Assembly: GCA_013298125.1 (NCBI GenBank)
Contig: JAAFJP010000034.1
Span: 1 to 64,000, forward strand
DNA: 64,000 bases
Source of the DNA: Cytophagales bacterium
GTDB lineage: Bacteria; Bacteroidota; Bacteroidia; Cytophagales; Spirosomataceae
Direction: 5' to 3'
A model generated the notes under the pieces. The model saw only the letters and a list, made by a program, of their open reading frames with translations, was not told the origin of the DNA and ran no database searches. The position numbers and the translations under genes were made by a program. Below are positions 36,140 through 44,422 of this stretch, piece after piece. Each line of letters begins with the position of its first letter. Position 1 is the first letter of the stretch.

Positions 36140-37834
36140 CTACTGCACCTTCCCGTCCTGCACATTGGTTGCTTTCTGGAAAACTAATGGACCTCCGATG
36201 GCAAATTGAGCGGCTAATTCATCAACCTTCGTTCTCATAAAAGCATTGTCTTTGAGTTCCATGGGTTGCACGCCTTTTTGTTGTAAAGCCTTGACATCCA
36301 ATATTTTATAGCGTGGGTCGCCTTGCTGCATTTTCTGTAAACATTCCTGCATTTCTTGCATTCCACGGGCAAAAGCCTCATCCGCAGATTTTATTCCACC
36401 TAAACCCTCCCCATTGACAGCCGTACTTTCGATGGCATACAATTGCCCTTGAAATTTAATCCCAGGATAAGCATGACCTGGTACCATAAAAATGACAGGT
36501 TCGAGACCCTCGCACTGGAATACACTCGCATACATACACGCAAACTCAATGCACAAGGCAGTGTTACCCGTGATAACCTCACGAGGCAAACGGAGATGTT
36601 GTTGAGTTGATTGAATATCGCCCGTTTTCTGTAAAAACCCTTCCGTGCCACTATACACCATGTGTGTACGGCGGGTGGCTTCATACACGCCCATCATAAA
36701 ACGAATCGCCTCTTGTGGGTCATTGCCCACAGATGCCGCCTCACCACCCAAGACTTTTTCCTGAACTTGTTGGGTATAATATTTCACAATGGGGTCTTGG
36801 GGCGTAACGAAACAGCCCGTCAAATCATCGTTGTCGAAGGAGTCAGTGTATTTGGTAATTTCGGAAGCAGGAATGCTGGTGTAAAGAAAATCGTTTCTAC
36901 TCAACATCGTAAACTGATAGGCTTTTTCGTACCTCTCAGAACGCCCTGACGTGTTGTACGTAATCCTGATTTGGGCTCTCTCGGCAGATTCCGTGGTTTT
37001 TTCGACAATACTTTGTGGAAATTGTGGGTAAATCGTTACCACCGCCGAACCATTGGGAAGCACGTGTTTTACCTCCGTTGCCGTAGTCCATGTTACATAG
37101 CCTGGTACCATGTACTCTACTTTCATATCTCTGATTTCACCTTTGCCGATGTTATCAATAATGAGTTTAGCAAAATAAAAACGTCCCTCCAAAGCCATCG
37201 GATTTGAATATATTTTGTAGGCGGCGGGCATCATGGCTTGCATAGGCATAATTTCAACCTTGATTTCACCATCTCCACTAAACTTCGCAACCGAAACATT
37301 CTCGGCGGGTTTCATCAAAGCCCAAGCTCCTCCTACCAACATTAATGCGGGCAAAACCAACCAACGATAAAACTTTGAGGCTTTGGGTTTTACGGCAGGG
37401 CGGTCTTCGGTTTTAGGGCGAATTTCTGTGAGATTAACCTCAGCCGTTGCGGGTGAAATGTCTATAATTTGAGTTTGCAAAGCCATGCTTTGAGGACGTG
37501 GCGTAAGGTCAAACATAAAAGTTGGACCTTTTGAACCTAATTGTACGGTGTCTCCAACGCTCAATTTGGTAGCCCCTTTTACTTTTTGCTTATTGACAAA
37601 AAGCCCGTTGCGAGATTCGTTATCGACCAACATAAACGAAAAAGAATCGTTAGGGTCTTTTACGATTTTGGCGTGTTCACGACTCACGACCAAGTCGGTT
37701 TCGGGGTCAAACTGAACATCGTTGTTAGAGGCTCTTCCGAAAGTAATTTCGGGTTTATGAAAATCAAATTCTTCTACTTGATTGGCTTTGCTGCCCGCCA
37801 CGTGCTTGATGACGTATCGTTCTACTTGTTCCAT
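36140..37834 (-). CDS. FHA domain, membrane helix and transglutaminase-like domain
   Basis: A 564-residue protein. The N-terminal FHA domain (about 25-110) has GR at 33-34, SREH at 51-54 and RNG at 75-77, all expected phosphothreonine-binding residues. A membrane helix at 155-174 follows. The periplasmic part has a beta-rich region (180-310) and a transglutaminase-like core with Cys428 (TALCIEFACMY), His454 (PGHAYPG) and Glu469 (AIEST), a plausible catalytic triad with Glu in place of Asp. It would couple threonine phosphorylation inside to a thiol enzyme outside. It is upstream of the phosphatase and kinase on the same strand. Confidence 0.85.
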   Translation of the reverse strand: MEQVERYVIKHVAGSKANQVEEFDFHKPEITFGRASNNDVQFDPETDLVVSREHAKIVKDPNDSFSFMLVDNESRNGLFVNKQKVKGATKLSVGDTVQLGSKGPTFMFDLTPRPQSMALQTQIIDISPATAEVNLTEIRPKTEDRPAVKPKASKFYRWLVLPALMLVGGAWALMKPAENVSVAKFSGDGEIKVEIMPMQAMMPAAYKIYSNPMALEGRFYFAKLIIDNIGKGEIRDMKVEYMVPGYVTWTTATEVKHVLPNGSAVVTIYPQFPQSIVEKTTESAERAQIRITYNTSGRSERYEKAYQFTMLSRNDFLYTSIPASEITKYTDSFDNDDLTGCFVTPQDPIVKYYTQQVQEKVLGGEAASVGNDPQEAIRFMMGVYEATRRTHMVYSGTEGFLQKTGDIQSTQQHLRLPREVITGNTALCIEFACMYASVFQCEGLEPVIFMVPGHAYPGIKFQGQLYAIESTAVNGEGLGGIKSADEAFARGMQEMQECLQKMQQGDPRYKILDVKALQQKGVQPMELKDNAFMRTKVDELAAQFAIGGPLVFQKATNVQDGKVQ

Positions 37835-38005
37835 ATTGATTTTGGTTTGGGTATTTTAACGATACAAAGTTCTGGTGAAATTTAACGATTGTAAATCCAT
37901 GAAAGCATACATTTATGATACAGGTAAACCCTTAATTTGCGAGTATATGAAAACCTATATTTTTGGGTATTGATTTGGAAATGAGGGGGTTATGGGTGTA
38001 GATTA

Positions 38006-38782
38006 GTGAGAATTATTAACACAATTATGAAAGCATTACTATTTTTCATCATCGTAATTAATATCCAAAAACCAACTGATATATCAATCATCTTTGGCAT
38101 TTTTGGTTTTATCCTATCTCTATATTTTTTCAGGAAAAATCAAAACCTAAAAAAGAAGAACCATCAACTACGAGAGTTTCTTCTAAAATCACAAACATTT
38201 GAAAATAAGCAAGTTGCCTCTGAATTATACGATAATCTCAACACAAAACTGGCAGCATTACGTTGGCGATTGGAGGCAGTTGATACTCGAAATTGGTCAG
38301 AAAGGGAATCTAAAAATTTTAAAGAAATCATCGAAACCACCAACGAGGTCTATGATGATGTTCGTCTGATTTCACACAATATGCTTCCCGCCGAACTTGA
38401 AACGGAGGGCTTGGAAGTAGCTTTACAGAAATTGATTAGTAAATTGAACAACAACACAAAAATCAAATTCAACCTTGTTTCATCACAAAAAATTGAACGT
38501 TTTTCTTCCAAAATAGAGTATGAAATCTACACTGTTATTTTAGAATTAGTCAATAACATTATTAAACATTCCAAAGCAAAACAGGCTTGGATTTCGTTGA
38601 GTCAGGAAGGTATGAAATTAGTCGTTTCTGTAAATGATGATGGCATTGGAATCGAAGAAAACAATCAACACAGTGGGGGCGTAGGACTCAGAAATTTAGC
38701 TTCCAGAATTGAGCATTTGAAGGGTGAATGGCAAATAAAAAATCAAGCAGGAACGTCTGTGGTGGCTAAAATAACTGTTTAA
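38006..38782 (+). CDS. Histidine-kinase-like protein lacking the phosphoacceptor His
   Basis: A 258-residue short homologue of the kinases at 22648 and 29241 with no TPR sensor: two hydrophobic segments (about 8-20 and 26-43) then the catalytic region. The HisKA_3 box reads VASELYDN where the paralogues have ELHDN. Tyr75 (codon TAC at 38228-38230) replaces the phosphoacceptor His through a single C-to-T change. The N-box VNNIIKH and G-boxes DDGIGI and GGVGLRN are intact, so ATP may still bind. It could act as a pseudokinase, a phosphatase or a heterodimer partner, or be newly inactivated. Confidence 0.85.
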   Translation: MRIINTIMKALLFFIIVINIQKPTDISIIFGIFGFILSLYFFRKNQNLKKKNHQLREFLLKSQTFENKQVASELYDNLNTKLAALRWRLEAVDTRNWSERESKNFKEIIETTNEVYDDVRLISHNMLPAELETEGLEVALQKLISKLNNNTKIKFNLVSSQKIERFSSKIEYEIYTVILELVNNIIKHSKAKQAWISLSQEGMKLVVSVNDDGIGIEENNQHSGGVGLRNLASRIEHLKGEWQIKNQAGTSVVAKITV

Positions 38783-39414
38783 ATCAACCGATTTTTCAAG
38801 GCATATTTAATAATCCCGATAGAGTTTTTGACATTCAGTTTTCGTAAAATATTATGTCGATGCGTCTCAACTGTACCCGCACTGATGAACAGTTTATCCG
38901 CAATTTCTTGGGTAGAAAGTTCTGCCGCAATTTGCTTGATAATCTCCAATTCTCGATTTGTCAACGTTACGGGTTCAGAATATGTTTCATTTGAATTTAT
39001 CTCCAAAGATTGACTCAATAATTCTTTCATTACAGCTTCTCCAAAATATTTTTCACCTTTGGCAATAGTATTGAGGGCAAGGGTGAGTTCCGTCTTTCCT
39101 GCCTTCTTCATCACGTACCCATACACACCAGCACGAAAAGCCTCACGAATCACCTCCGCTTCTTCCGAAACCGTAAGCATCAACACCTTTAAATTAGGGA
39201 ATTTTTGACGTGCCTGTAAAGTCAGTTGAACACCGTCCAAATAAGGCATCGTCATATCAGTCATCAATAAATCGACTTCATGATTTTCGAGAAAAGCGAT
39301 GACTTTGCGACTATCGGTTAGTTCTCCCACAATTTCCATATTCGGAATTGTAGCAACCAACATCGAAAGGCTTTCCAATAAAATTTCGTGGTCATCAACA
39401 AGAAGAATTCGCAT
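38779..39414 (-). CDS. Response regulator, NarL/FixJ type, module 3
   Basis: A 211-residue receiver-LuxR protein. Asp7-Asp8 and phosphoacceptor Asp53 (MTDMTMPYLD) are present, and the HTH is LTNRELEIIKQIAAELSTQEIADKLF. The start at 39414 (MRILLVDDHE) is chosen over an upstream Met at 39468 because both paralogues start there and the upstream Met lies beyond the shared motif. Its stop overlaps the convergent kinase stop by 4 bases. With its neighbouring kinase lacking His, it may be phosphorylated by another kinase. Confidence 0.93.
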   Translation of the reverse strand: MRILLVDDHEILLESLSMLVATIPNMEIVGELTDSRKVIAFLENHEVDLLMTDMTMPYLDGVQLTLQARQKFPNLKVLMLTVSEEAEVIREAFRAGVYGYVMKKAGKTELTLALNTIAKGEKYFGEAVMKELLSQSLEINSNETYSEPVTLTNRELEIIKQIAAELSTQEIADKLFISAGTVETHRHNILRKLNVKNSIGIIKYALKNRLI

Positions 39415-39423
39415 TTGGGGTGT

Positions 39424-39455
39424 GTATAAATGGTTATGAGTCAAGACTTTATAAA
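39424..39455 (-). promoter_or_regulatory. Shared upstream motif of response regulator 3
   Basis: On the minus strand TTTATAAAGTCTTGACTCAT then AACCATTTATAC, only 9 bases before the start codon. It matches copy 2 at all but two positions. Confidence 0.65.
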
Positions 39456-39490
39456 AGTAAGTAATCATTTGGTAATATCAAACGCAAAAC

Positions 39491-39631
39491 TTATTTCTTC
39501 TCATTTCTACACCTATCCGAACAGTATTTTACTTCGTCCCAAACCTTCTCCCACTTCTTTCGCCACGTGAATGGTCGCCCGCAGGTAATGCAGGTTTTGG
39601 TGGGAAGGTCGGATTTCTTTTTCATTTTCAT
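39491..39631 (-). CDS. DUF2256 small zinc-ribbon-like protein
   Basis: A 46-residue protein, from ATG at 39631 to TAA at 39491. It has two CxxC-like pairs: [14 protein letters not shown] near 14-27 and YCSDRCR at 36-42, the pattern of DUF2256, a small conserved family of unknown role. It is probably a zinc-binding protein. A second in-frame Met is at 39625. It stands between regulator 3 and the divergent thioesterase. Confidence 0.85.
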   Translation of the reverse strand: MKMKKKSDLPTKTCITCGRPFTWRKKWEKVWDEVKYCSDRCRNEKK

Positions 39632-39798
39632 TTTTTGCTCTTTTTTATTTAGAAATTAACGATAGGAATCAAGTACAATTTCATCATAAAATATCAAAAA
39701 TAAAAATTCTATTTTTCTACAAAAAACCCTTTTGGAGCAATTAGGTAGAATATTTATCTTAATTTTCCGATTCAAATAAAAATCAATCAATAAAACAA

Positions 39799-40221
39799 AT
39801 GCAAGAACTCCTAAAAGACTACCCAACCGTTATCTCACAATCTGTGCAATGGGGCGATATGGATGCCGCCCAGCACGTCAATAACACCGTTTATCTCCGA
39901 TATTTTGAGTCGGCTCGTATCGAATTTTTTAACCAAGTTGGCTTCATGGATTTTTCGGGAGACGATGGCGTAGGTCCTATCTTGGCGGAGGCTTCTTGCA
40001 AGTACAAAGCCCCGCTGACTTTTCCCGACAACATCAAAATCACGGCACGAATATTGACAGATTCTATCACGGAATACGGTTTTACGATGCAACACGTAGT
40101 TTACAGTGAAAAACTCAATCGCATCGCCGCCGAAGGTACATCTCGCATTGTTTGTTATGATTACAAAAACCGACAAAAAGCCTTGATTCCGAGCGAGTTA
40201 CGAGAGAAATTACGTAGCTAA
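39799..40221 (+). CDS. Acyl-CoA thioesterase, 4HBT hot-dog fold
   Basis: A 140-residue hot-dog thioesterase. WGDMDAAQHVNNTVYLRYFESAR contains the 4HBT active-site Asp and the HVNN turn. It hydrolyses an acyl-CoA or acyl-ACP; the exact substrate cannot be read. It is monocistronic, followed by word-like repeats. Confidence 0.88.
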   Translation: MQELLKDYPTVISQSVQWGDMDAAQHVNNTVYLRYFESARIEFFNQVGFMDFSGDDGVGPILAEASCKYKAPLTFPDNIKITARILTDSITEYGFTMQHVVYSEKLNRIAAEGTSRIVCYDYKNRQKALIPSELREKLRS

Positions 40222-40345
40222 GTATGCAGTAAAATGTAGTTTGTAGTATGCAGTAAATCTAAAACAGGACAAAATCTCATTTTTAGAATGTGGCTCCGTC
40301 TTCTAAAACTGCCTACTGAAAACTAAATCACTACCTACTAATTAT
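40222..40345. repeat. Word-like repeats (ATGCAGTA / ACTGCCTACT units)
   Basis: AGTATGCAGTAAAATGTAGT and related units on the left, AACTGCCTACTGAAAACT and ACTACCTACT on the right, giving an imperfect inverted repeat between two same-strand genes. Confidence 0.5.
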
Positions 40346-40356
40346 ACAACCATAAA

Positions 40357-42681
40357 ATGAACCGCCATTCATTCAATAGTGGTGTCAGTTTCTCAAAACT
40401 GACACTTGGGTTTTCACATACCCCACGATTCTTTTTTTTACTCACGTTTATCCTCATACGTGTACATACGCACGCACAAACGCCAGCACCCCCAATTCTT
40501 TTCCAAAAAACCCTCGGTGGTTCGTCAAACGAAACCCTCAATTGTACCTATGCGACCTCTGACGGTGGCTATGTTTTGGGTGGACAAACGTCGTCTTCAA
40601 ACGGGGATGTTCGAGGAGTACGAAAAGGACTTAGCGATGCGTGGATTGTCAAAACCAATGCCACTGGGACAGTCGAATGGATGACCGATTTGGGTGGTTC
40701 AAAAGACGATATTATTACGTCCGTGAAGGAATCTTCCGACAAAGGATTTATCGTAGAAGGCTACACAGCTTCAACTGATGGTGACTTTTTGAGTAATCAC
40801 GGAGGAACGGATATTTTTGTAGCAAAACTCTCAAAAACAGGCTCAGTTGAATGGATTAAGTGTTTTGGAGGAACATTGGATGAAAAAAGTTCGGAGGTGG
40901 TAGTCAGTACCGAAGGCGGATATTTGATTTCGGGTAGTGCCAAATCGTACAATGGAGATTTATTGGGAAAATCACCCGTAGATTCTGACTCGTGGGTCAT
41001 GAAAATTACAGACTCAGGGACTATTTCTTGGCAGATACTTTTCAATGGACTTTATACCGACTTGTGCAAAGCTGCCAAACAATTACCCAATAAAAATTAC
41101 ATCATCGTCAGTAATATTGGGGTTATTTCAGGGGCAAATCAACGAGAAGATATTTTTGTTTCAATCATCGCCCCAAATGGTAATGTGATTGGTCAAAATA
41201 GTTACGGAGGTTCACAAAAAGACTTGGCTAATTGCCTCGAAACCACCCCAGATGGTGGGTGTATCGTCATCGGGAAAAGTAGTTCTAACAACGGTGATTT
41301 ATCCAATAATCAAGGAAATTATGATGTTTGGCTCTTGAAATTAGGGGCAAATGGCTCTAAACAATGGTCAAAAACTTTTGGAGGCGGTGATGCAGAGGGA
41401 GGCACAGGTGTAGATGTTTATGCGGGCATCAAACCAACTGACGATGGAGGATACATTTTTACGACCAGTACCGATTCTAAAAATGGGGATATAAAAACCA
41501 CGCCTTGGTTAGGTCAGGCACGTGTTTGGGTCGTTAAGTTGAACTGTAAGCAAGAAATCCAGTGGCAAAAAGTAATAGGAGGTAGTTCGGGAGAATATGG
41601 TGTTTTCGTAGAACAAAAAACGGATAAAAGTTATTTCGTAACGGCAAATACAAAATCAAACGACGGGGATATTTCGGGGAACAAAGGAGGGCAAGATTTT
41701 TGGCTGATCAAGTTAGACAAAGACCCAAAAATGAAGGCAAATTTGGCTATTTCAGGACCTTTGGAATTTTGTGAGGGCAATTCGATAAAACTCAATACCG
41801 ACATTGGCGTTCAGTATAAATATCAATGGCAAAAAGATGGGATTGTTTTACCAACCGAAACTACTCCAAGGATAACTATCACAAAATCAGGCGAATACAA
41901 AGTGATTATCACTCCCATTAACTGCCCAAAACCACAAGCTGATACTTCGGTGATTGTGAAAGTGAATAAAAATCCAGCATTGGGCTTACCCAAAGATACC
42001 ATTTTTTGTAAAACCCCGACCTTATTAAAAGCAAATACAATCAACGGGGCAATCTACAAATGGTCATCGGGTGAGACAAGCCCAAGTATTAGCCCCACGA
42101 GTTCGGGTGTGTATAAATTAAACGTGAAATTGGGTGGATGCGAAGTCGATAGTAGTATTAATGTAAAAGTCGGCACATCACCCGTAGTGGCTCTGAGACC
42201 ACAAATTGAAGACTGTTTCGATACTGCAAAACCTTATCTATTGAGTGCTGGAACAGATTATACACTCAATTATCGTTGGTCACCCAATAATGAAACTTCG
42301 CCCAATATCAGTGTCTCAAAAGAAGGAATTTATAAAGTAAAAGTTACGAATTCGGATGGTTGTGTTACGGAAAAAACCGTTCAGATGATGCTGAAATGTA
42401 CTTCCAAAATCTATGCAGCCACTATTTTTACACCTAATGACGACACTGAAAATGATGTCTTTTGGATTATTGCCCAAGATGTTATTGATTATGACCTCGA
42501 CATTTTCAATCGTTGGGGAGAAATAATCTTTATGAGTAGCTCAGAATCAGAGGTTTGGGACGGAACAATTAATGGTAATAAAGCCCCCGAAGGCTCTTAT
42601 TCATGGAGATTGACCTATAAAAATGCCAGTCAGCCCACGGAGATTTTAACACAGACAGGAACGGTTATGTTGGTACGTTGA
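40357..42681 (+). CDS. T9SS type B sorted secreted repeat protein
   Basis: A 774-residue secreted protein. The signal region (about 20-41, ending HTHAQ) leads to repeated units of some 60 residues (50-440) with motifs like TSDGGYVLGGQT, SNGDV and DAWIVK, resembling a beta-propeller-like repeat. Then come Ig/PKD-like domains (450-680) and, at the C-terminus, the gliding motility-associated type B domain (TIFTPNDDTENDVFWI ... LDIFNRWGEIIF ... VWDGTINGNKAPEGSYSW). This last domain directs export by the type IX system and surface attachment. The repeat region's ligand is unknown. Confidence 0.88.
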   Translation: MNRHSFNSGVSFSKLTLGFSHTPRFFFLLTFILIRVHTHAQTPAPPILFQKTLGGSSNETLNCTYATSDGGYVLGGQTSSSNGDVRGVRKGLSDAWIVKTNATGTVEWMTDLGGSKDDIITSVKESSDKGFIVEGYTASTDGDFLSNHGGTDIFVAKLSKTGSVEWIKCFGGTLDEKSSEVVVSTEGGYLISGSAKSYNGDLLGKSPVDSDSWVMKITDSGTISWQILFNGLYTDLCKAAKQLPNKNYIIVSNIGVISGANQREDIFVSIIAPNGNVIGQNSYGGSQKDLANCLETTPDGGCIVIGKSSSNNGDLSNNQGNYDVWLLKLGANGSKQWSKTFGGGDAEGGTGVDVYAGIKPTDDGGYIFTTSTDSKNGDIKTTPWLGQARVWVVKLNCKQEIQWQKVIGGSSGEYGVFVEQKTDKSYFVTANTKSNDGDISGNKGGQDFWLIKLDKDPKMKANLAISGPLEFCEGNSIKLNTDIGVQYKYQWQKDGIVLPTETTPRITITKSGEYKVIITPINCPKPQADTSVIVKVNKNPALGLPKDTIFCKTPTLLKANTINGAIYKWSSGETSPSISPTSSGVYKLNVKLGGCEVDSSINVKVGTSPVVALRPQIEDCFDTAKPYLLSAGTDYTLNYRWSPNNETSPNISVSKEGIYKVKVTNSDGCVTEKTVQMMLKCTSKIYAATIFTPNDDTENDVFWIIAQDVIDYDLDIFNRWGEIIFMSSSESEVWDGTINGNKAPEGSYSWRLTYKNASQPTEILTQTGTVMLVR

Positions 42682-42727
42682 AAACTTAGAGGTATGGAGG
42701 ATTAGAGAAGAGGTTTAAATTTAAAGA

Positions 42728-42867
42728 ATTAAGTACCCGTACATATTTAGTTTAAACCTTATAGGATTAGACAAGTATCTGATTATTAGTCAATTATATT
42801 GTTGAATCCTATCGCAGTGGCGAACCGTAAGGTTTCGTTCAAACTAATTAGGTATTGGTACTTAACT
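42728..42867. repeat. Imperfect inverted repeat between convergent genes
   Basis: Left and right halves carry matching text in inverse order (AGTACC/GGTACT, TTTAAACCTTATAGGATT / AATCCTAT...AAGGTTTC). Part of it, 42812-42827, resembles 5188-5203. Outer word-like arms AACTTAGAGG and CCTCTAAGTT extend to 42684 and 42889. Confidence 0.55.
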
Positions 42868-42889
42868 CTATTTCTCTAAACCTCTAAGT

Positions 42890-43594
42890 TCACCCCTTCA
42901 AATACCTCAATCTTTTCCCCTCCTCCATTCGTTCAATAGCATACCTAAGCATCGTTCTGGGCATATTTTGTAGATGCTCATCCAAGAATTCTTCGAGTAC
43001 CAATTCATCACGTTTTCCCACTTCCCGCAACATCCACCCGCAGGCTTTGTGCATGAGATCGTGGGTATGTGTAAGGAATTTTTCAGATAATTTGAAGATG
43101 TCCGAAAACTGTCCATTTTTGATAAATTCAAGCGTTGAAACTACCGCAATTCGCTCTGACCAAAGGTGTCCAGAATCCGCTAAATCGTAGAGAATTTGAC
43201 GGTCTTTATTCAAGAAAAATTTACCCAAAATCTTGTAGGCAGAACAATCTACCAAATCCCAATTATTGATTTGGGAAACGTTTTTTAGGTAAAAATCAAC
43301 GATTTCTTGTTGTTGAAAAGGAGAAGATTTTGAAAATTTTGCCACTAAAATCAATAGTCCTGCAAACCGTAATTCATGGATTGGGTCATTGATAAGTTCT
43401 TGAATATCAGACAGATTCATTGATTTCCAATACTCTTTCACCAAAGCCTGTACTTGCGGATTTGAGATTCCGATAAAAATATCACCTTCGCCATATTGTC
43501 CTTTTCCAGTTTTGAAAAAGCGGGCAGTTCGAATAGCCCGTTCAGGGTTTGCGAGTTGGAGGAGTGCTTGTTTGAGGGTTGTTTGCATAGACAA
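42890..43594 (-). CDS. DNA alkylation repair protein (AlkD-like)
   Basis: A 234-residue HEAT-repeat DNA glycosylase-like protein. The conserved INNWDLVDCSAYKILG segment and repeated helical pairs fit the AlkD family, which removes alkylated bases (3-methyladenine, 7-methylguanine). An upstream Met two residues earlier is the only alternative. It is monocistronic. Assignment by motif is good; the exact substrate range is not visible. Confidence 0.88.
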   Translation of the reverse strand: MSMQTTLKQALLQLANPERAIRTARFFKTGKGQYGEGDIFIGISNPQVQALVKEYWKSMNLSDIQELINDPIHELRFAGLLILVAKFSKSSPFQQQEIVDFYLKNVSQINNWDLVDCSAYKILGKFFLNKDRQILYDLADSGHLWSERIAVVSTLEFIKNGQFSDIFKLSEKFLTHTHDLMHKACGWMLREVGKRDELVLEEFLDEHLQNMPRTMLRYAIERMEEGKRLRYLKG

Positions 43595-43678
43595 AAATAA
43601 TGATTCTTATAAAATAGGAGTACTCTTTTTTAGTACTTTCATTCAAGTGAGTATTTGGGATAAATTAATTGATATTAG

Positions 43679-43872
43679 GTAGGGGCGTATCGCATACCAA
43701 TGCTGTCAATTTAAGAAATTTGCCCGATTAACGCTGGTAGGGTTCAAAACCCTACCAGCGTTCAAACGGGTTTTTTAAATATATTTTGACAAAAGTAAAT
43801 CCTTAAGTTGACAGCATTGGTATCGCATATGTCCACATTCTGACAATTTGGGCGTATGCGATACGCCCCTAC
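43679..43872. repeat. Palindrome interrupted by a MITE-like element
   Basis: Arms GTAGGGGCGTATCGCATA (43679-43696) and its exact complement (43855-43872). Removing the element at 43697-43820 and one target duplication leaves a 61-base hairpin. The 435-base gap between genes also holds the terminator below; nothing gene-like is seen. Confidence 0.8.
43697..43820. mobile_element. MITE-like element, 124 bp, with 9-bp target duplication
   Basis: Terminal inverted repeats CCAATGCTGTCAA (43697-43709) and its exact complement (43808-43820). TATCGCATA is repeated on both sides (43688-43696 and 43821-43829). In its centre lies a near-perfect 32-base palindrome (about 43730-43762, ACGCTGGTAGGGTTC...). 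No coding capacity. The nested arrangement shows it inserted into an older palindrome. Confidence 0.8.
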
Positions 43873-43920
43873 GATTTGAAAAATTTATATTATCAATTTT
43901 CACTTACGATGTAAAAAGGC

Positions 43921-43964
43921 AAAGGCTTAAAAATAAAGTAAACCTTCATTTTTAAGCCTTTTTT
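43921..43964 (-). terminator. Terminator of the DksA-like gene
   Basis: AAAGGCTTAAAAAT pairs with ATTTTTAAGCCTTT around a 16-base loop, T-run on either side. Lies about 65 bases beyond the gene's stop on the minus strand. Confidence 0.8.
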
Positions 43965-44029
43965 CATAATAAGTAAATCACACGTTTTCAAAACTTTATA
44001 CTGCCTACTATTTACTAACTACTGCCTAA

Positions 44030-44422
44030 TTATTTCTGTTTCAACAACTTCGCTTCAATCGTCTGTTGTGTATGTGGTACAGCTCTCAAACGCTCTTTCG
44101 GAATCAACTTTCCTGTATCAATACAAACGCCATACGTTCCGTTTTTGATACGAATCAAGGCATTTTCTAATTGTAAAGAAAATTTCTGCAAACGAGCCGC
44201 TAATTGACTCATACTTTCTTTTTCCATACTGTCCGCTCCATCTTCCATCAGTTTTGAGCTTCCGCCCGTAACGTCCGTACCTGGGTCATTACGCTTGTGG
44301 AGTGCTTCACGAATGTAATTCAACTCTCCTCGAACGCCCTCTAATTTGTTAGTGATTAATTCCTCAAACTCTTTAAGGTCTTCACTCGAATATCTGGTTT
44401 TTTGTTCTACTAATGTCTCCAT
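44030..44422 (-). CDS. TraR/DksA-family protein
   Basis: A 130-residue RNA-polymerase-binding type regulator. The N-terminal coiled coil (10-90) is followed by GTYGVCIDTGKLIPKERLRAVPHT, the DksA zinc-ribbon region. Only one Cys is left there, so it is a cysteine-poor variant that likely binds no zinc. DksA-like proteins tune transcription with ppGpp. A leucine/charged coiled coil with acidic Asp residues fits insertion into the polymerase channel. It is monocistronic. Confidence 0.85.
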   Translation of the reverse strand: METLVEQKTRYSSEDLKEFEELITNKLEGVRGELNYIREALHKRNDPGTDVTGGSSKLMEDGADSMEKESMSQLAARLQKFSLQLENALIRIKNGTYGVCIDTGKLIPKERLRAVPHTQQTIEAKLLKQK

